Assembly (NCBI GenBank): GCA_963580455.1
Contig: OY756968.1
Coordinates: 23,157,996-23,221,995 of the forward strand
Origin: Euonymus europaeus
Lineage: Eukaryota > Streptophyta > Magnoliopsida > Celastrales > Celastraceae
Direction of reading: 5' to 3'
Length of the DNA: 64,000 nt
Below the pieces are notes generated by a model, which saw only the letters and a list, made by a program, of their open reading frames with translations, was not told where the DNA came from and did not search any database. Both the position numbers and the translations under genes were made by a program. Below, piece after piece: positions 34,985 through 46,143 of the stretch (positions are counted from its first letter, which is position 1; every line of letters starts with the position of its first letter).

Positions 34985-35256
34985 ATTTATATAATGCAGT
35001 GGTTGAATGATCGAATAAGAGTCGAAGTGATGAGGTTGAAGAAGCCAAAGTACATGCAGAGAGACGAGTGTCCTCTGTTTTGCCATGCGTGTCGATCATG
35101 TTGAGAGATGATCGCCGCGTAATAGTAACTAACAAGGACATGTTTTGTCGCGTATTCATATTGAACCTTTTAACAACAGAAATCACGAAACACGAAAATT
35201 CTAACGAACCACTTAAGCTTAACAATAAGATAAATTGGACCAAAATCTAACACGTG
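34985..35256 (-). promoter_or_regulatory. Relic seed-type promoter of the vicilin pseudogene
   Basis: On the minus strand a TATA box (TTATATAAAT, 34985-34994) lies about 57 bases before the relic ATG, an RY-type CATGCA/TGCATG at 35053-35058, and a CACGTG G-box at 35251-35256. These are the elements expected for ABI3/bZIP-controlled seed-storage genes. Spacing supports identification of the downstream relic as a storage-protein gene. Confidence 0.6.
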
Positions 35257-35691
35257 ACCATAAAAGGGTTGGTAAGTTAAGCAATCAATATGCACATCCA
35301 GTTTCACATAACATAATGAATCCATGCATCTTCAGTGCTAAAACAAAAAATAGCAGAAACATAGCATAACATGGTCATCTTCAATCCATATCTTCCCTAT
35401 GACAATCATACCACGCATTACATTTTATTGCCGCATTCATAGCAGTCAGAGCTCATAACAGAGAGAAACAAAAGATATAGAATCCCACAGAAGATAAATA
35501 TATTAGGCATGAAACATTGATTTCCATTCAAATTCATCAGAGACGCAACTAATGCTTGAGATTGTTTTTCTGTCATGGTTTTATCACAATCCAGCAATCA
35601 TTGTCTAATGAGCCAGGCCCAGAACCAGCAACCATATCTGCAACATTTTCAGGAAACACACTTGGGGACTAAAGAGCCAAAACGAGACACC
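35257..35691. other. Intergenic / 3' flank of L24
   Basis: No gene recognised. It must contain the 3' UTR and polyadenylation site of the minus-strand L24 gene ending at 35692. Confidence 0.45.
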
Positions 35692-37685
35692 TCAAAGGCC
35701 GGGCATCCCTTTACCACTTTTAGCATCATATGTCCTCTCCAACACAAGATCCATTGGAGTGTCTTTGGGACCAGCTGCAAGTTGAATCCAAATAATATCA
35801 GTAAAGGTAAATCAGGACAACAGGATATCGGATCAAAAGAAAGATACATTGAAGGATGACACTGCAAATAAAAGTGGCCTTAGTACTGCCTTGCATATGA
35901 AGGCTCTTCTAATTGATGAGGGTGCTCTTTTTCTTTGTTTAATATCAAGATTTCAGATCAAATGTGCCATATAAAATAGCTCGAAGTACCAAGTTGCCAG
36001 AAAGAAAATCATACCAGCAGTAGGTCTTGGGGTTGTCCTTATCTTTAAAATCTCCGGACGAGGTATTATAGATCCAGATGCTCCTATCCCTCTGGATACT
36101 CGAACTTTGGTACCATCTTCTAGATATCTAATTCCAACCTTACAAGGCTTCCTGCATGAAAAACCGTTCATTGTTACTTCTCATAAAGATAAATGTGAAA
36201 AAAACACTGGAACTACAGTATTTGTAAACAAAAGCTCCACCCGGTCACTGGGTCAACAACTTGAAGATTTGAAACATGAATTGGAGCTTCAACAGTGAAA
36301 ATCCCGCCTTCATGACCTTCTCCTTGTTTGATATGTTTTTTAACCTGCAAACATTGCATAACAAGGCATTCAGGATTTTCTGTCAAGCATTCTTTTGAAA
36401 TCCAAGAATTATAATTGAATTTGAGGGGACCAAAGTTCGAAAATACAGAGATAACACGCAAATGATCGAGATGTTTTAATTCTAGAAGAAACTCGACATA
36501 GAATCTCTTGGGATGTTAGTTTCCATAAGAGCTATGAACAAAATATTAATAGTGAGGAAGAAGTCAGGATTCAGAGGAGTCTAAAATAATTACAAAAGAC
36601 AATGTCCTATACTCCTATTGCAATGAATTAAAAAAGCTCATACACAGGACAAACTCCCCCTGGAATTAAATCTGGAAAGCCAAAATTCAATTTAGAAAAG
36701 TGGACCAACGATATTTCCCGACTCCCTGTTAGGAGAAAGAAAAAAAAATGAATGTAAAAAATATAAAAGTGCATGCTTCCTAGCATCTGCAATTGGTTTT
36801 GAAAATCAGTGCATCTACTTGTTAATGGAACCATGGTATCTTTGTCTCAAGTGATATTGACTTTATGGGTTTCATGCTTTTCTTGCTGTTCTTTTTCTCT
36901 TACCATAAGTGAAGCATCTAAAGAACGTTTGGACTTTGGATATGAGACATTTGAGAAGATTTTCAGAACCAAAAGTACAGACATTTTTTTCTTTGAATAA
37001 TAACAATAAAACACTCAAGTATTAATACATAATCAGTTCTAATTGACTTGTAAAAGCAAATCAGCAAATGAGCCATAGGGAGTTCCAATTTCCAACAACC
37101 ACTGAAATAATTTTCCTCAGAAAAAGGAGGCATTTCCCATAATTCACAGATTGCACAGAACAATGTAGGATGCCAATAAAAAAGTATCGAATAAGCTTTA
37201 GGGTTTTCTTTGATGGCTGGCTTATTGTGCTTAAGCTTTGGCTAAGTGGAAATTGTTCCAATATCTTTGATTGTCTAAATTTTTCATCTTTGTAATTCTG
37301 GTTGTTTCAGGTTGCACCCCCTTGGTGCCTTTAATAAAATCTTTTCTATTAAAAAATAACAAGAAAATATGATGAAAATATAAAGAAACACTTAGCAGTA
37401 GTGAAACTCACCAGATTCTTCCCATCAACAATAACGCGATTTTGAGAGCGGATGACACGCTTGATAAGACCTGTCTCACCTTTATCCTTGCCCCTGATTA
37501 TCATAACCTGTAAAATCATACTAATAATCAAGACACTAAGATAAAGAAGAAAATACAATCACAAAAATGAAGAGACCCAAAAAGCCTCAACAAAATAGGA
37601 TAAAAAAAGCACATCATATACTCACATTATCTCCTCTGAGTATCTTCCAGTGCCTAACTAGTTTCTCTGCTGCCTTCCAACCCAT
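35692..37685 (-). CDS. Ribosomal protein L24, KOW domain, mitochondrial type, five exons
   Basis: A bacterial-type large-subunit protein (uL24) that helps nucleate 50S assembly. Exons on the minus strand: 37685-37626, 37507-37412, 36344-36241, 36151-36015, 35774-35692; total 480 nt, 159 residues, all phases consistent and all introns GT-AG. It begins MGWKAAEKLVRHWKILRGDN. The KOW motif is VMIIRGKDKGETGLIKRVIR (residues 21-40), followed by RVIVDGKNL, KKHIKQ and EAPIHVSNLQVVDPVTGKP, and it ends KTYDAKSGKGMPGL-like (ERTYDAKSGKGMPGL). Length and N-terminus match the small plant KOW proteins predicted to be mitochondrial L24; a plastid L24 would carry a long transit peptide, which is absent here. 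No cleavable presequence is obvious, so mitochondrial targeting is inferred from the family. Confidence 0.95.
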
Positions 37686-38146
37686 CTTAAACTCTTAAAG
37701 CAAATAATTCTAGCTTCAACTGTCAAATTTCAATTTCAATCAGAATTCTTATCACAACTCCATAACCATTATAAAACACGAAATTTGAATGACCAAGTTC
37801 ATATAAGAGAGATTATAGAGAAAATAAATAATTTCATTGCTCTCTTTAATGCCACTAATGTTAATAAGGAAGTCCCAGAAAAGCTAGAGACATTTAGAGA
37901 GAAAGAGGGAAGAGAGGACACGGGAAACACCTATTGTGATTCAAAGAGACCAATATAAAGAAAGAGAAACGTAAGTGGTATTATTACACAGACTAAGGGG
38001 AAATACCTCACCAGGCCCGTCGCCGTAAACGCAGGGCGATAGAGAAGATGACGGAGAGGATTGAGGAGGTATGCGAGTCACTGGAGAAGACGCCCTTAAC
38101 GGCTGAAGTCTAAGCACGCAGCCTGTTGCTCGACTCTTTGTTGTTT

Positions 38147-38206
38147 TGGGCCTGTTAAGCCGAGTCTCTTTGGATTTGTAAAGCCCAGTTTCGGGCTCGT
38201 AGCCCA
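38147..38206 (-). promoter_or_regulatory. Site II-like cluster upstream of L24
   Basis: Three TGGGC(C/T) motifs lie within 60 bp: plus-strand tgggcc at 38147-38152, and agccca at 38182-38187 and 38201-38206 (TGGGCT on the minus strand). Such site II elements, bound by TCP factors, are typical of ribosomal and mitochondrial protein promoters. A likely leader exon ends at about 38012 with a G|GTGAGG donor, placing an intron in the L24 5' UTR. Confidence 0.55.
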
Positions 38207-38284
38207 ATTGAAAAACTAAGAAACAAAGGTTAATTTAATTTTAGAAATAAAATCAAAGTATTCAGCATGTTAATATTCAGACTA

Positions 38285-38306
38285 GGGGTGTGTTTGGTAA
38301 ACAATT
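38285..38306 (+). repeat. Left terminal inverted repeat of PIF/Harbinger element
   Basis: GGGGTGTGTTTGGTAAACAA at the border, inverse of the right end with few mismatches. Similar words (ttgtttgg, tggttatatt, tatgctatta) continue subterminally on both sides. Confidence 0.8.
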
Positions 38307-38500
38307 TTACCAGTAGCATATAATTGAGCCTGTATGCTGGTTGCTTTATGCTGCTTGAAATGCTGGCATATATGTTGTTATAAATGCTGATGCTGTTTGG
38401 TTAGATTTTTCAGAGAAAAACATATATGCTATTATAAATGCTGTGGCTAATTACATGCAGGGGTATTAACACAAATTATTAAAAAATAGATTTATATTTT

Positions 38501-38775
38501 TAAAAAATAATCTTTACATTTTTAATACAACAAATTTTAACATTGTTAATAATATTAAAATATTAAATATTTTTTATACAATTTTTTTTATTAATATTTA
38601 ACATTTTCTTACATTTTATAAAAAATTCTAACATTTCTAAAAAATAATCTTTACATTTTTAATACAACAAATTTTAACATTGTTAATAATATTAAAATAT
38701 TAAATATTTTTTATATAATTTTTTTTTTATTAATATTTAACATTTTCTTACATTTTATAAAAAATTCTAACATTT
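38501..38775. repeat. 137-bp tandem duplication in the transposon's left arm
   Basis: Units 38501-38637 and 38638-38775 both start taaaaaataatctttacatt and are nearly identical apart from T-run lengths. Related AT-rich blocks (acattttata, attctaacat, taatataaaaatat) continue to about 39100 in weaker form. Confidence 0.85.
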
Positions 38776-39404
38776 CTAATAATATAAAAATATTTATATA
38801 TTTTGTATACAATCTATCTATATATATGTTTTTATTAATGTTCAACACATTTTTACATTTTATTAAAATAATTCTAACATTATGAATAATACGAAGAAAA
38901 AAAATTATATTTTGCTATACAACTTCTGTAATTTTTTTTATTAATTTTTAACATATGTTTACATTTTATAATAAAATTCTAACTTTTTCTAATAATATAA
39001 AAATATTTATATTTTTTGTTACACAACTATTCTAAATTGTTGAATAATGTTCAACATATTTTTACATTTTCAAATAAAATTCAAACATTTTTAATAACAT
39101 TAAAAATATTTCTGTAATAATATGTTACATTTTAATAATATTTAACAATTTTTTTCATTTTTATACAAGTTTTATAAATTTTTAAATTCTACTAACATAT
39201 TTCCATATATGTTTGTGGAAAATCGGGTTATAGTTTTTTCACAAAATTGCGATATGAGTAACATACTGATATTACAAACATATTAATGTTAACACAATAT
39301 TAATAATACAAGTGAGTTATCGTTTTTCAGTTAATACATATTTAGATAACATTTAACTACTTCGTTAAACAATATGACACATTTAGTTAATAATATAAAA
39401 TAAA

Positions 39405-40707
39405 CTAGCTTCTGCGTGCAGTAAAAAGTTGTCCTGCTAACATGTCTCGAAACACTGTCATGTTTGTATCATCTATCTCAATTGTGTCGTCTGTCTCAAT
39501 TGCATCATCGACATCAAAATCCACTTCTGTATTGGAGACGTTAACCGAAGTTGACTCATATTCATCAAAATGTACGTCATTCTGAGTATGGAGTCTGATA
39601 AAGTTATGGAGTGTCATACAAGCAATCACAAGACGACTCTGATCCTTTGTAGAGTACGATGACATATCACCCAATATCCTCCACTTTTGCTTGGTGACCC
39701 CAAATGTCCTCTCAATGACATTTCGCAATCTTGCATGAGCCTTGTTAAATATTTCTCGAGCTCCAGTGGCAGGTCCTCCATCTCGATAAGCTGGAATGTG
39801 GTACCTCTCCCCCTTGTACGGTGCAAGATATCCACTTCTATTAGCATAGCCAGCATCAACCAAGTAATACTTCCCTGCAAATACATAGAAGAAAGATGTG
39901 AAACAGATGATACTAAATCAAAAATAATTTGTAAAAAAATTTCTGTTCACCTGGTGGTGGGTGCGGGAAGTTAAGCCTCTCCGTATGTATGGAATGATCC
40001 AGAACACGCTGATCATGAGCGGAGCCCTCCCAGCCTGCAGACACGTAAGTGTACAACATGTCAAAGTCACACAAGGCTAAGACATTCTGAGTAGGCACTC
40101 CTTTCCTCCCAATGTATTTATCGCGTTTTTCTGCGGGAGGCACAGCTGGAATGTGCGTCCCATCCAGAGCCCCAATACAATCTCGAAATATATACCGATA
40201 CGCTACTTTCCCATGCTCCCGTATGTACCTAGGGGTTTCATTGAGTTGATTCCCCCTAGGTTTTATGATATCCACTGACAATGCCAGAAAAGCCTTAAGG
40301 ACATAATGGATTATTCGACTGATTGTCTCCCCGGAGTGTTGGAATCGTTCTTGTTGATCCCGATTAGTTTGAGCATGACCCATAGTGTGTACAAAAATAG
40401 CAACCATCTCAACTATGCTCATCCTATTACTTTGCTTCAAACCATAGTCATCCCTCAAGATCCTGCAGAGGATTCTGAAAATATTTACGGGCATCCTAAA
40501 AGTTTGATAGCACCGTATGGGATGACCTTGTAGAATGTCCTTCACCCACATGATGCCAGTTAGCTCACATGTTCGACATGGTTGTCGAGGGATAATATTC
40601 CTTGATGTGCTGCATACATCACTCATATAGGATGCTATACTTAACATCATAATCTTTTGCTTACGATACATGTCATCACTATCACTGCTTGAGCTACTAT
40701 CATCCAT
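39405..40707 (-). CDS. HARBI1-like (DDE_Tnp_4) transposase, two exons
   Basis: Catalyses excision and integration of the surrounding PIF/Harbinger element. Exon 1 is 40707-39951, exon 2 39874-39405; 1,227 nt, 408 residues, phase consistent with a CAG|GTGAAC donor and TTTGCAG acceptor. The N-terminal part, with RMSIVEMVAIFVHTMGHAQ and FQHSGETISRIIHYVL, is the helix-turn-helix region. The catalytic acidic residues lie in GALDGTHIPA (about residue 180), GWEGSAHDQRVL (about 225) and RNVIERTFGVTKQKW (about 300), so the DDE triad is complete. RLVIACMTLHNFI is the conserved C-terminal block, followed by an acidic tail. No premature stop or frameshift was seen. Confidence 0.94.
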
Positions 40708-41008
40708 TTATCTACAGAAGATAACAAACTAAAGTTAACACATGAAATAAGTGCTTAAGAATTGCTAATATTAAAAATCTATAACAGATACATCCAATAT
40801 TAAGATTAAAAACACATCAAGCCATATTAAAATTCAAAACACATAATTCCATAAAAAAATGTCGTAAGTCAACAACAATCCATCACAACTCATAATCGGC
40901 ATAATAGGAAGTCAATAACAATGTCACAGTAGCACACATGTGCTTTAAAAGTTCACATTGAAAATTTCATGAATAACATGTAAACATATTTAGGTCATGA
41001 CCGATAAC

Positions 41009-42087
41009 TCATCCGATAGGGGCCCTGTCTGAATTTTTCTTCCACAGGCTCTCAAGATACCCAAACCGTGCATCTGAAGGAAGTGCCAAGAACAGAAGCC
41101 TTTGAGAATTGGTATTGAAAAGCTCAATCCCATAGTAGAAAATGCCTGGATGGGATGTAATAATATTCAGCTCCACCAATGCCTTGACAGCTTGCTCGTA
41201 CGTTGGGTCGATGTATTTTTCATTTTTTTTGGCCTCATAGTACTCCTTCTTCGCGGCAAAGTAAGCCCGCTGTTCTTCAGTTTGAGTGCTCACAAGCCCG
41301 ACCATGTTCTGGAAAGACTCACTGTTTTTAGCATTCTCAGAAACAACTCTCTTCTTCCCACTCCTGTCAGCAGCTCCTCCAGAACGAGCCCGTTTCCCAG
41401 CATTCTGTGACCCCTGACCTGGAGTGGTGGTCTTCACAGGGGAATGACCAGTGGAATGCAAGTCATCAAAGTCATCCAGGTCGGTTTGAGTTGGCACTTG
41501 TGGGGTGTAGCATGTGTCCCCAAAAAATTCCTCCAATCCATCATTAGCGGTGGCTGGTGCAATGCATTCTTCACCTGTCGCATTCTTGCCTCCCCATAAT
41601 AGGTCTTGCTCCTCACGTAAAGGTAAACCAGCAGTTCGGAACTTCTTATATTGTGGGTTCTCCTGTAAGAAAGTCAAATAGTTAGTTCATCAAGTAAATT
41701 ATGTTAGCCATTAGAAATTGAAGGTGAAAAATCCATTTTTGACATTGGTTATGGACTTACAGCAATTTTGGCCGCCCACCAGTCATCGGATGCATCGACC
41801 ATGCCTGTCTCCGGGTTAAACCCTAAGCCGGTCTCAGCGTTGTTCAATCGCTGAAAGAGTTGCTTATTCTGCTTCATGTTGTCGTGTTTAGTCTTCAATT
41901 TATTGGAGGTGAATATAGAACCGGTCAGCTGCTTGAACTCATCGCTGATTTTGTCCCATTTGATTGTCCCCATATGCTTGTTCTTCCACGCAATAAGCAA
42001 ATCAAGAAATACCTTCGTCAGGGGTTGATCCCACTTTGCTGGCCCACTCTCAGTATGTTGCATAATGTCTTTCCCCTTTCTACTCAT
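41009..42087 (-). CDS. Myb/SANT-like DNA-binding protein, ORF1 of PIF/Harbinger
   Basis: In PIF/Harbinger elements this partner binds subterminal DNA and helps recruit the transposase to the nucleus. Exon a is 42087-41761 (ends GCT|GTAAGT), exon b 41662-41009 (after CTTACAG); 981 nt, 326 residues. The Myb/SANT-like domain covers residues about 15-100 with tryptophan landmarks KWDQPLTKVFLDLLIAWK, IKWDKISDEF and DDWWAAK. The middle is low-complexity (TTTPGQGSQNAGKRARSGG) with a basic cluster suitable for nuclear import. The C-terminus (ALVELNIITSHPGIFYYGIE) matches the region common to plant proteins with this domain. It is transcribed in the same direction as the transposase, about 300 bp upstream of it. 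A leader exon with donor near 44407 is possible. Confidence 0.92.
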
Positions 42088-42120
42088 AGTATGTTACTAT
42101 AAGAAAGTTCATATGCATCC

Positions 42121-42786
42121 AGGAATTATATACACATCAAAACAGATTCCTAACATCACTCACTATTTTTACTGTTCACATATAACACAAAAATCTCATA
42201 ACATGCCAAAAAATAGGACCTAGCAAGCATAGAACATATACGGAGCTCAAAACAGTCTCATAAGTCCAAAACTGCATCATAAGGAAGTTCAAAACATCCA
42301 GGAACATCATACAGAAAAAACAGCTTCCTAAGTTAACTCACTATTTTTACTGTTCACATATAACAAAAAAATCTCATCACATGCCAAAAAATAGGACCTA
42401 GCAAGCATAGAACATAAACCGAGCTCAAAACAGTCTCATAAGTCCAAAACTGCATCATAAGGAAGTTCAAAACATCCAGGAACATCATACAGAAAAAAAC
42501 AGCTTCCTAAGTTAACTCACTGTTTTTACTGTTCACATATAACAAAAAAATCTCATCACATGCCAAAAAATAGGACCTAGCAAGCATAGAACATAAACCG
42601 AGCTCAAAACAGTCTCATAAGTCCAAAACTGCATCATAAGAAAGTTCAAAACATCCAGGAACATCATACAGAAAAAAACAGCTTCCTCAGTTAACTCACT
42701 GTTTTTATTGTTCACATATAACAAAAAAATCTCATCACAGGCCAAAAAATAGGACCTAGCAAGCATAGAACATAAACCGAGCTCAA
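42121..42786. repeat. Tandem repeat, about 3.7 copies of a 178-179-bp unit
   Basis: Units begin at 42121, 42300, 42478 and 42657, each containing cactatttttactgttcacatat-like, aaaaaataggacctagcaag and agtccaaaactgcatcataa blocks. The later units differ at only a few positions; the first is more diverged. It lies upstream of the ORF1 start inside the Harbinger element. Confidence 0.95.
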
Positions 42787-43350
42787 GAAATGCAAGACAG
42801 TTAGTTAAAGGGCATCATATGATTATCAGGAATTAGATATTACAGGAAATAAAGTGGAAAATTAGGTCACTGTTTTTAGTGTTTGGAAATTACCAAAACA
42901 GTGGGGTAAGATGCAGAAAAATGGTCACCAACTAATAAATTTATTGCACATAAGTTCAGCTCAACGAAAACACTTCAAGAAATGCAAGACAACATGATAA
43001 GGGCATGATATGATTACCAGGAAATAGTCTGTTACAGAAAACAGACTGGAAAATGAGTCACCGTTTTTACTGTTTTGGAATTACCAAAACAGTTTAATAA
43101 GACAGCACATAAAAGGTCACCAACCAAGAATTTTAAGCCACATAACTTGAGCTCAAGCTAAACAGTTTAAGAAATGCAAGACAACATCATAAATGCATAA
43201 CATGATTACTAGGAATTAGCTGTTACATAAAACAGGCTGGAAAATTAGGTCGCTGTTTTTAGTGTTTAGCAATTACCAAAACAGTGGGGTAAGATGTTTA
43301 AAAGGTAACCAGGAAAGCAATTTAAGCTACATAAACTAAGCTCAAGCAAA
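42787..43350. repeat. Diverged tandem repeat, three units of about 180-190 bp
   Basis: Units start with gaaatgcaagaca near 42786, 42978 and 43172 and share gtttttagtgttt/gtttttactgttt, attaccaaaacagt and agctcaa(g). The unit size and the ctgtttttactgtt and agctcaa words suggest common origin with the 179-bp array next to it. Confidence 0.8.
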
Positions 43351-44400
43351 ACAGTTTCAAAGATGCATTACATGGTCATAAAGGAAATGTACAAAACAGA
43401 AGGCAGAATTGATGAAAATAAGGCTGAATGCAAGTTGGTTAATACAACAAGAATTGTGCATCTTGATATACAGTGAGAGGCAGAAATGTGACGTAAGCTA
43501 AGCAATGAGCTAACTATAACAAGCTATACAATATCAGGTAAGCTTCCCACAAAAGTAGTGTGCCATTTACAAAAAGATATCAATCCAGTTCACCAAATTT
43601 TTCAGAACCAAAAGCAAGGCAGTTAGGTAAGGTAATGCATTGTGCTTATGAATGCAAGAAAAGGTAATGCAGTGAGGTAAAACCAGAAAAGTCATTCATT
43701 ACGTATATCATAAAACCAGAAAACCAAAAGGAACATATGTAAATCTCATATGCTTCACATTTCATAGAACATATGGAAATCTCAGGTGAGAGGAGTCTCA
43801 AGCACTCCAAAGAAGTCTATAAAAAACCTTTTCACTATGTACTACCCAACTTGCAAGCGCAAAATAATCACCCCTAAAACCCTATGTACTACCAGAGTGA
43901 GCACTACCAGAACATGAAACAGGGACTTAAACACCACTGGCTCCCAATGTAAATGCTCAAAACCATGAAACCTCGATGTCATGGATCTCAAAACATACTA
44001 ATCCAAAACATGTTTCCCACTTCCCATCATCAAACAGAAACATAATTTCAACATGAACACACTGTGATTGACCAAAACAGTGATCTAAGATGCGAATTGT
44101 CCAAACAATAATGTCAATTTTGCTATAATTCATCGAATTTGAAATTTGAAATCACACTTCGAAACAAATATTCAACAAATTAGGGCATTTTTTGTAGTCA
44201 AGTTCGAGAATCTGGATTGAGCGTAATCGGGCAAAGCATGACAAAAATGAGGGTTACAACCAGAGGTAAAATAATGTCAATCAAGGGAGACAGAAAGGGG
44301 CAACAGACATCTCTACTTAAAACTAGGGTTTCTTGAACACATATGAAGATTGACATGAGTACATCCGAAAATGAAAAAGAAAGAGGGAAAGGGTGAAACG
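43351..44400. other. Non-coding right arm of the Harbinger element
   Basis: No open frame of note. It likely holds the ORF1 promoter and leader intron; a GC-richer segment at 44400-44560 may be the leader exon. Confidence 0.4.
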
Positions 44401-44757
44401 AGAAATACCTGTTGGGTGAAGCGAGGTCGAAGGTGGAGGACTTGCTAAAGATCTTGCTTCGACGTTCTGCAGGCGAAAGGAACGCGAGGGGCGAGAGCAA
44501 TTCAGCAGAGAAGGGGCTGCCAGTCTCACACTATTTTGGTCCGTACATGGGGGCAATTTCGGCAGCAGTGAATATGTGGGGGGTAAATTTGACATTCAAA
44601 GCGTAACAGTAAAAAAAATGCTAAATAAAATGTCAATTATGAGATGTCATTTTATAGATCTAAAATGTTGAATAGAATGTTCAATGCTGAATTGTTGTTT
44701 GGTTATATTAACAATTCTGAGTGGCTTATATGTTATATGCTATATTATATGTTGTTT

Positions 44758-44779
44758 GTAATTGTTTGCCAAACAGATA
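44758..44779 (-). repeat. Right terminal inverted repeat of PIF/Harbinger element
   Basis: Plus strand AATTGTTTGCCAAACAGATA, followed by CTA and then GG; the inverse of the left end. Confidence 0.8.
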
Positions 44780-44782
44780 CTA

Positions 44783-45437
44783 GGTGTGGCAACTGTGTCC
44801 AGTCCGAATGATCTAGTTTGTCCACCCTAGATTAAATTAAGTTTCAAACACAAATTTATATTTGAAATTTAGATCCAAACATAAATATTTTGTCTGATTT
44901 AAAATCGAGTCTAGATCAAAAGACAAAATTCGTGTTTGATTTAGTAGACTAGTCTTTACTCGGATTGAATTATTGACTAAGGCCGAGCTTTGGCAGACCC
45001 TGCACTCTGCCATAAGTGTGGGCTAATAGCCTTATATAACCTACAAATTACAAGAAAATCAATCCGTTTTATGATGCAAACGGGTAGAGTATGAACTAGA
45101 ATCAAAACTTGATTAATCAACCACACAAGACAACCTCGATCATTAATCCGCGATCTTAATTCAATTTTAGAACCGGATAACTTCTGTTGATTTGTGTTGC
45201 TACTATAGTCGTTACTATCAATCCATAATTAACAAGAGAAGATCAAAGATATATGATTATTTGGAATTCAATTTTCACAAAACTTTCAGCACTCTAGTGC
45301 TGAAACATGAAACTCCATCAGAATAGTATGGTTTGTTTTTCAGTATGACTAGAAACAAATGTTCTGATGTATTAATTTAAGCACTCTCTCTCTCTCAAGT
45401 AAATCCGAATGCCTTTTCTTCTTCTCGATTGATCGAA
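44783..45437. other. Intergenic, no recognised gene
   Basis: AT-rich, with a short (CT)n run near 45385. It includes the 3' flank of the Ole e 6-like gene. Confidence 0.4.
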
Positions 45438-45769
45438 TCAATTCAAATTGATGTTTAGTTTGTCTGCACGGAAACAAATACATGAGTTAGACAGTACATT
45501 CTGCACAAAACAGTATTTTATGAATCTTATATGTTACATAATTAATGAATTGTTCATATACCAGCAATCTCCTTAGCACCACAATCCGCATCACATTTCA
45601 TCTCACAGAAGGTGCTGCCATGGCCATCGTCAGTGCATTCTTTCTCGCAGTTGGTGAAACAGTCCTTGAACTTGAAATCGCCATCCGTAGCCTCGACCTG
45701 CAGCATCTGCATTGCTACCACCACAACAATGCACGTCATAAACACTGCAAAAAGCTTATTGGCTGCCAT
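45438..45769 (-). CDS. Ole e 6-like secreted cysteine-rich peptide, two exons
   Basis: Related to the olive pollen allergen Ole e 6, a small acidic protein with two antiparallel helices held by three disulfides; its role is unknown. Exon 1 is 45769-45562 (to GCT G|GTATAT), and my choice for exon 2 is 45463-45438 (after CCGTGCAG), giving 77 residues ending DKLNINLN. Residues 1-27 form a signal peptide (MAANKLFAVFM...VVVVAMQ...VEA). The mature part has six cysteines as C-x3-C-x3-C-x9-C-x3-C-x3-C within FKDCFTNCEKEC and FCEMKCDADC, matching the family. Without splicing the protein ends at GI, 71 residues; another acceptor near 45490 would end it sooner, so the last residues are uncertain. A TATA-like TTATAAAT lies at about 45838-45845. 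Confidence 0.85.
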
Positions 45770-46069
45770 TTGTGTCCTCTTTCTAGCTTTTGATTACTCT
45801 TTTAACATCTCTCACATTGTGAAATATGTTGGAGCGATTTATAAGGACCCAGAAAGTTCATTTTTGGGTCCTTAATTATTTTGCCTCCTAAAAGCATGGT
45901 TAATTCTGTGGATGTGAGGCGAAAAATTTCTGAATGGAGGAGCTCAGTCAAATTCCCTTAAAATCTGCTAATATGAATTCTCTGGACATATATGGATGCA
46001 AACGCTGGCAGGAAGTTGGCATACAAGAGAATACCAGACTGAAGGTGGTATGCACAGCAGGCTTATTAT

Positions 46070-46080
46070 ATCCCACATCG
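46070..46080 (+). promoter_or_regulatory. Upstream sequence element (USE) of U1 snRNA gene
   Basis: ATCCCACATCG matches the plant snRNA consensus RTCCCACATCG exactly, 64-74 bases before the RNA start. An AT-rich block near 46106-46116 (gatacaaatta), about 30 bases before the start, stands where the TATA box should be. Such USE-TATA spacing is typical of Pol II-transcribed plant snRNA genes. Confidence 0.9.
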
Positions 46081-46143
46081 GCTAAATAAGTATGCGAAAG
46101 GGGAAAGCGAGATACAAATTAGGCCCTGAGGCTTTGGCGAAAC

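Larger units (their letters stand above)
38285..44779 (-). mobile_element. PIF/Harbinger DNA transposon, apparently autonomous, 6.5 kb
   Basis: Ends are inverted repeats: left (38285) contains TGTTTGGTAAACAATT, right (to 44779) contains AATTGTTTGCCAAACA. A 3-bp duplication CTA flanks both (38282-38284, 44780-44782), the size expected of this superfamily. Inside are the two proteins that PIF/Harbinger elements need: a Myb/SANT-like DNA-binding protein (41009-42087) and a HARBI1-type DDE transposase (39405-40707), both on the minus strand and both open with clean splice sites. The rest is subterminal repeats: an AT-rich left arm with a 137-bp duplication, and a right arm with roughly 179-bp tandem units. 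Everything needed for mobility appears present, so this may be an active or recently active copy. Confidence 0.92.
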
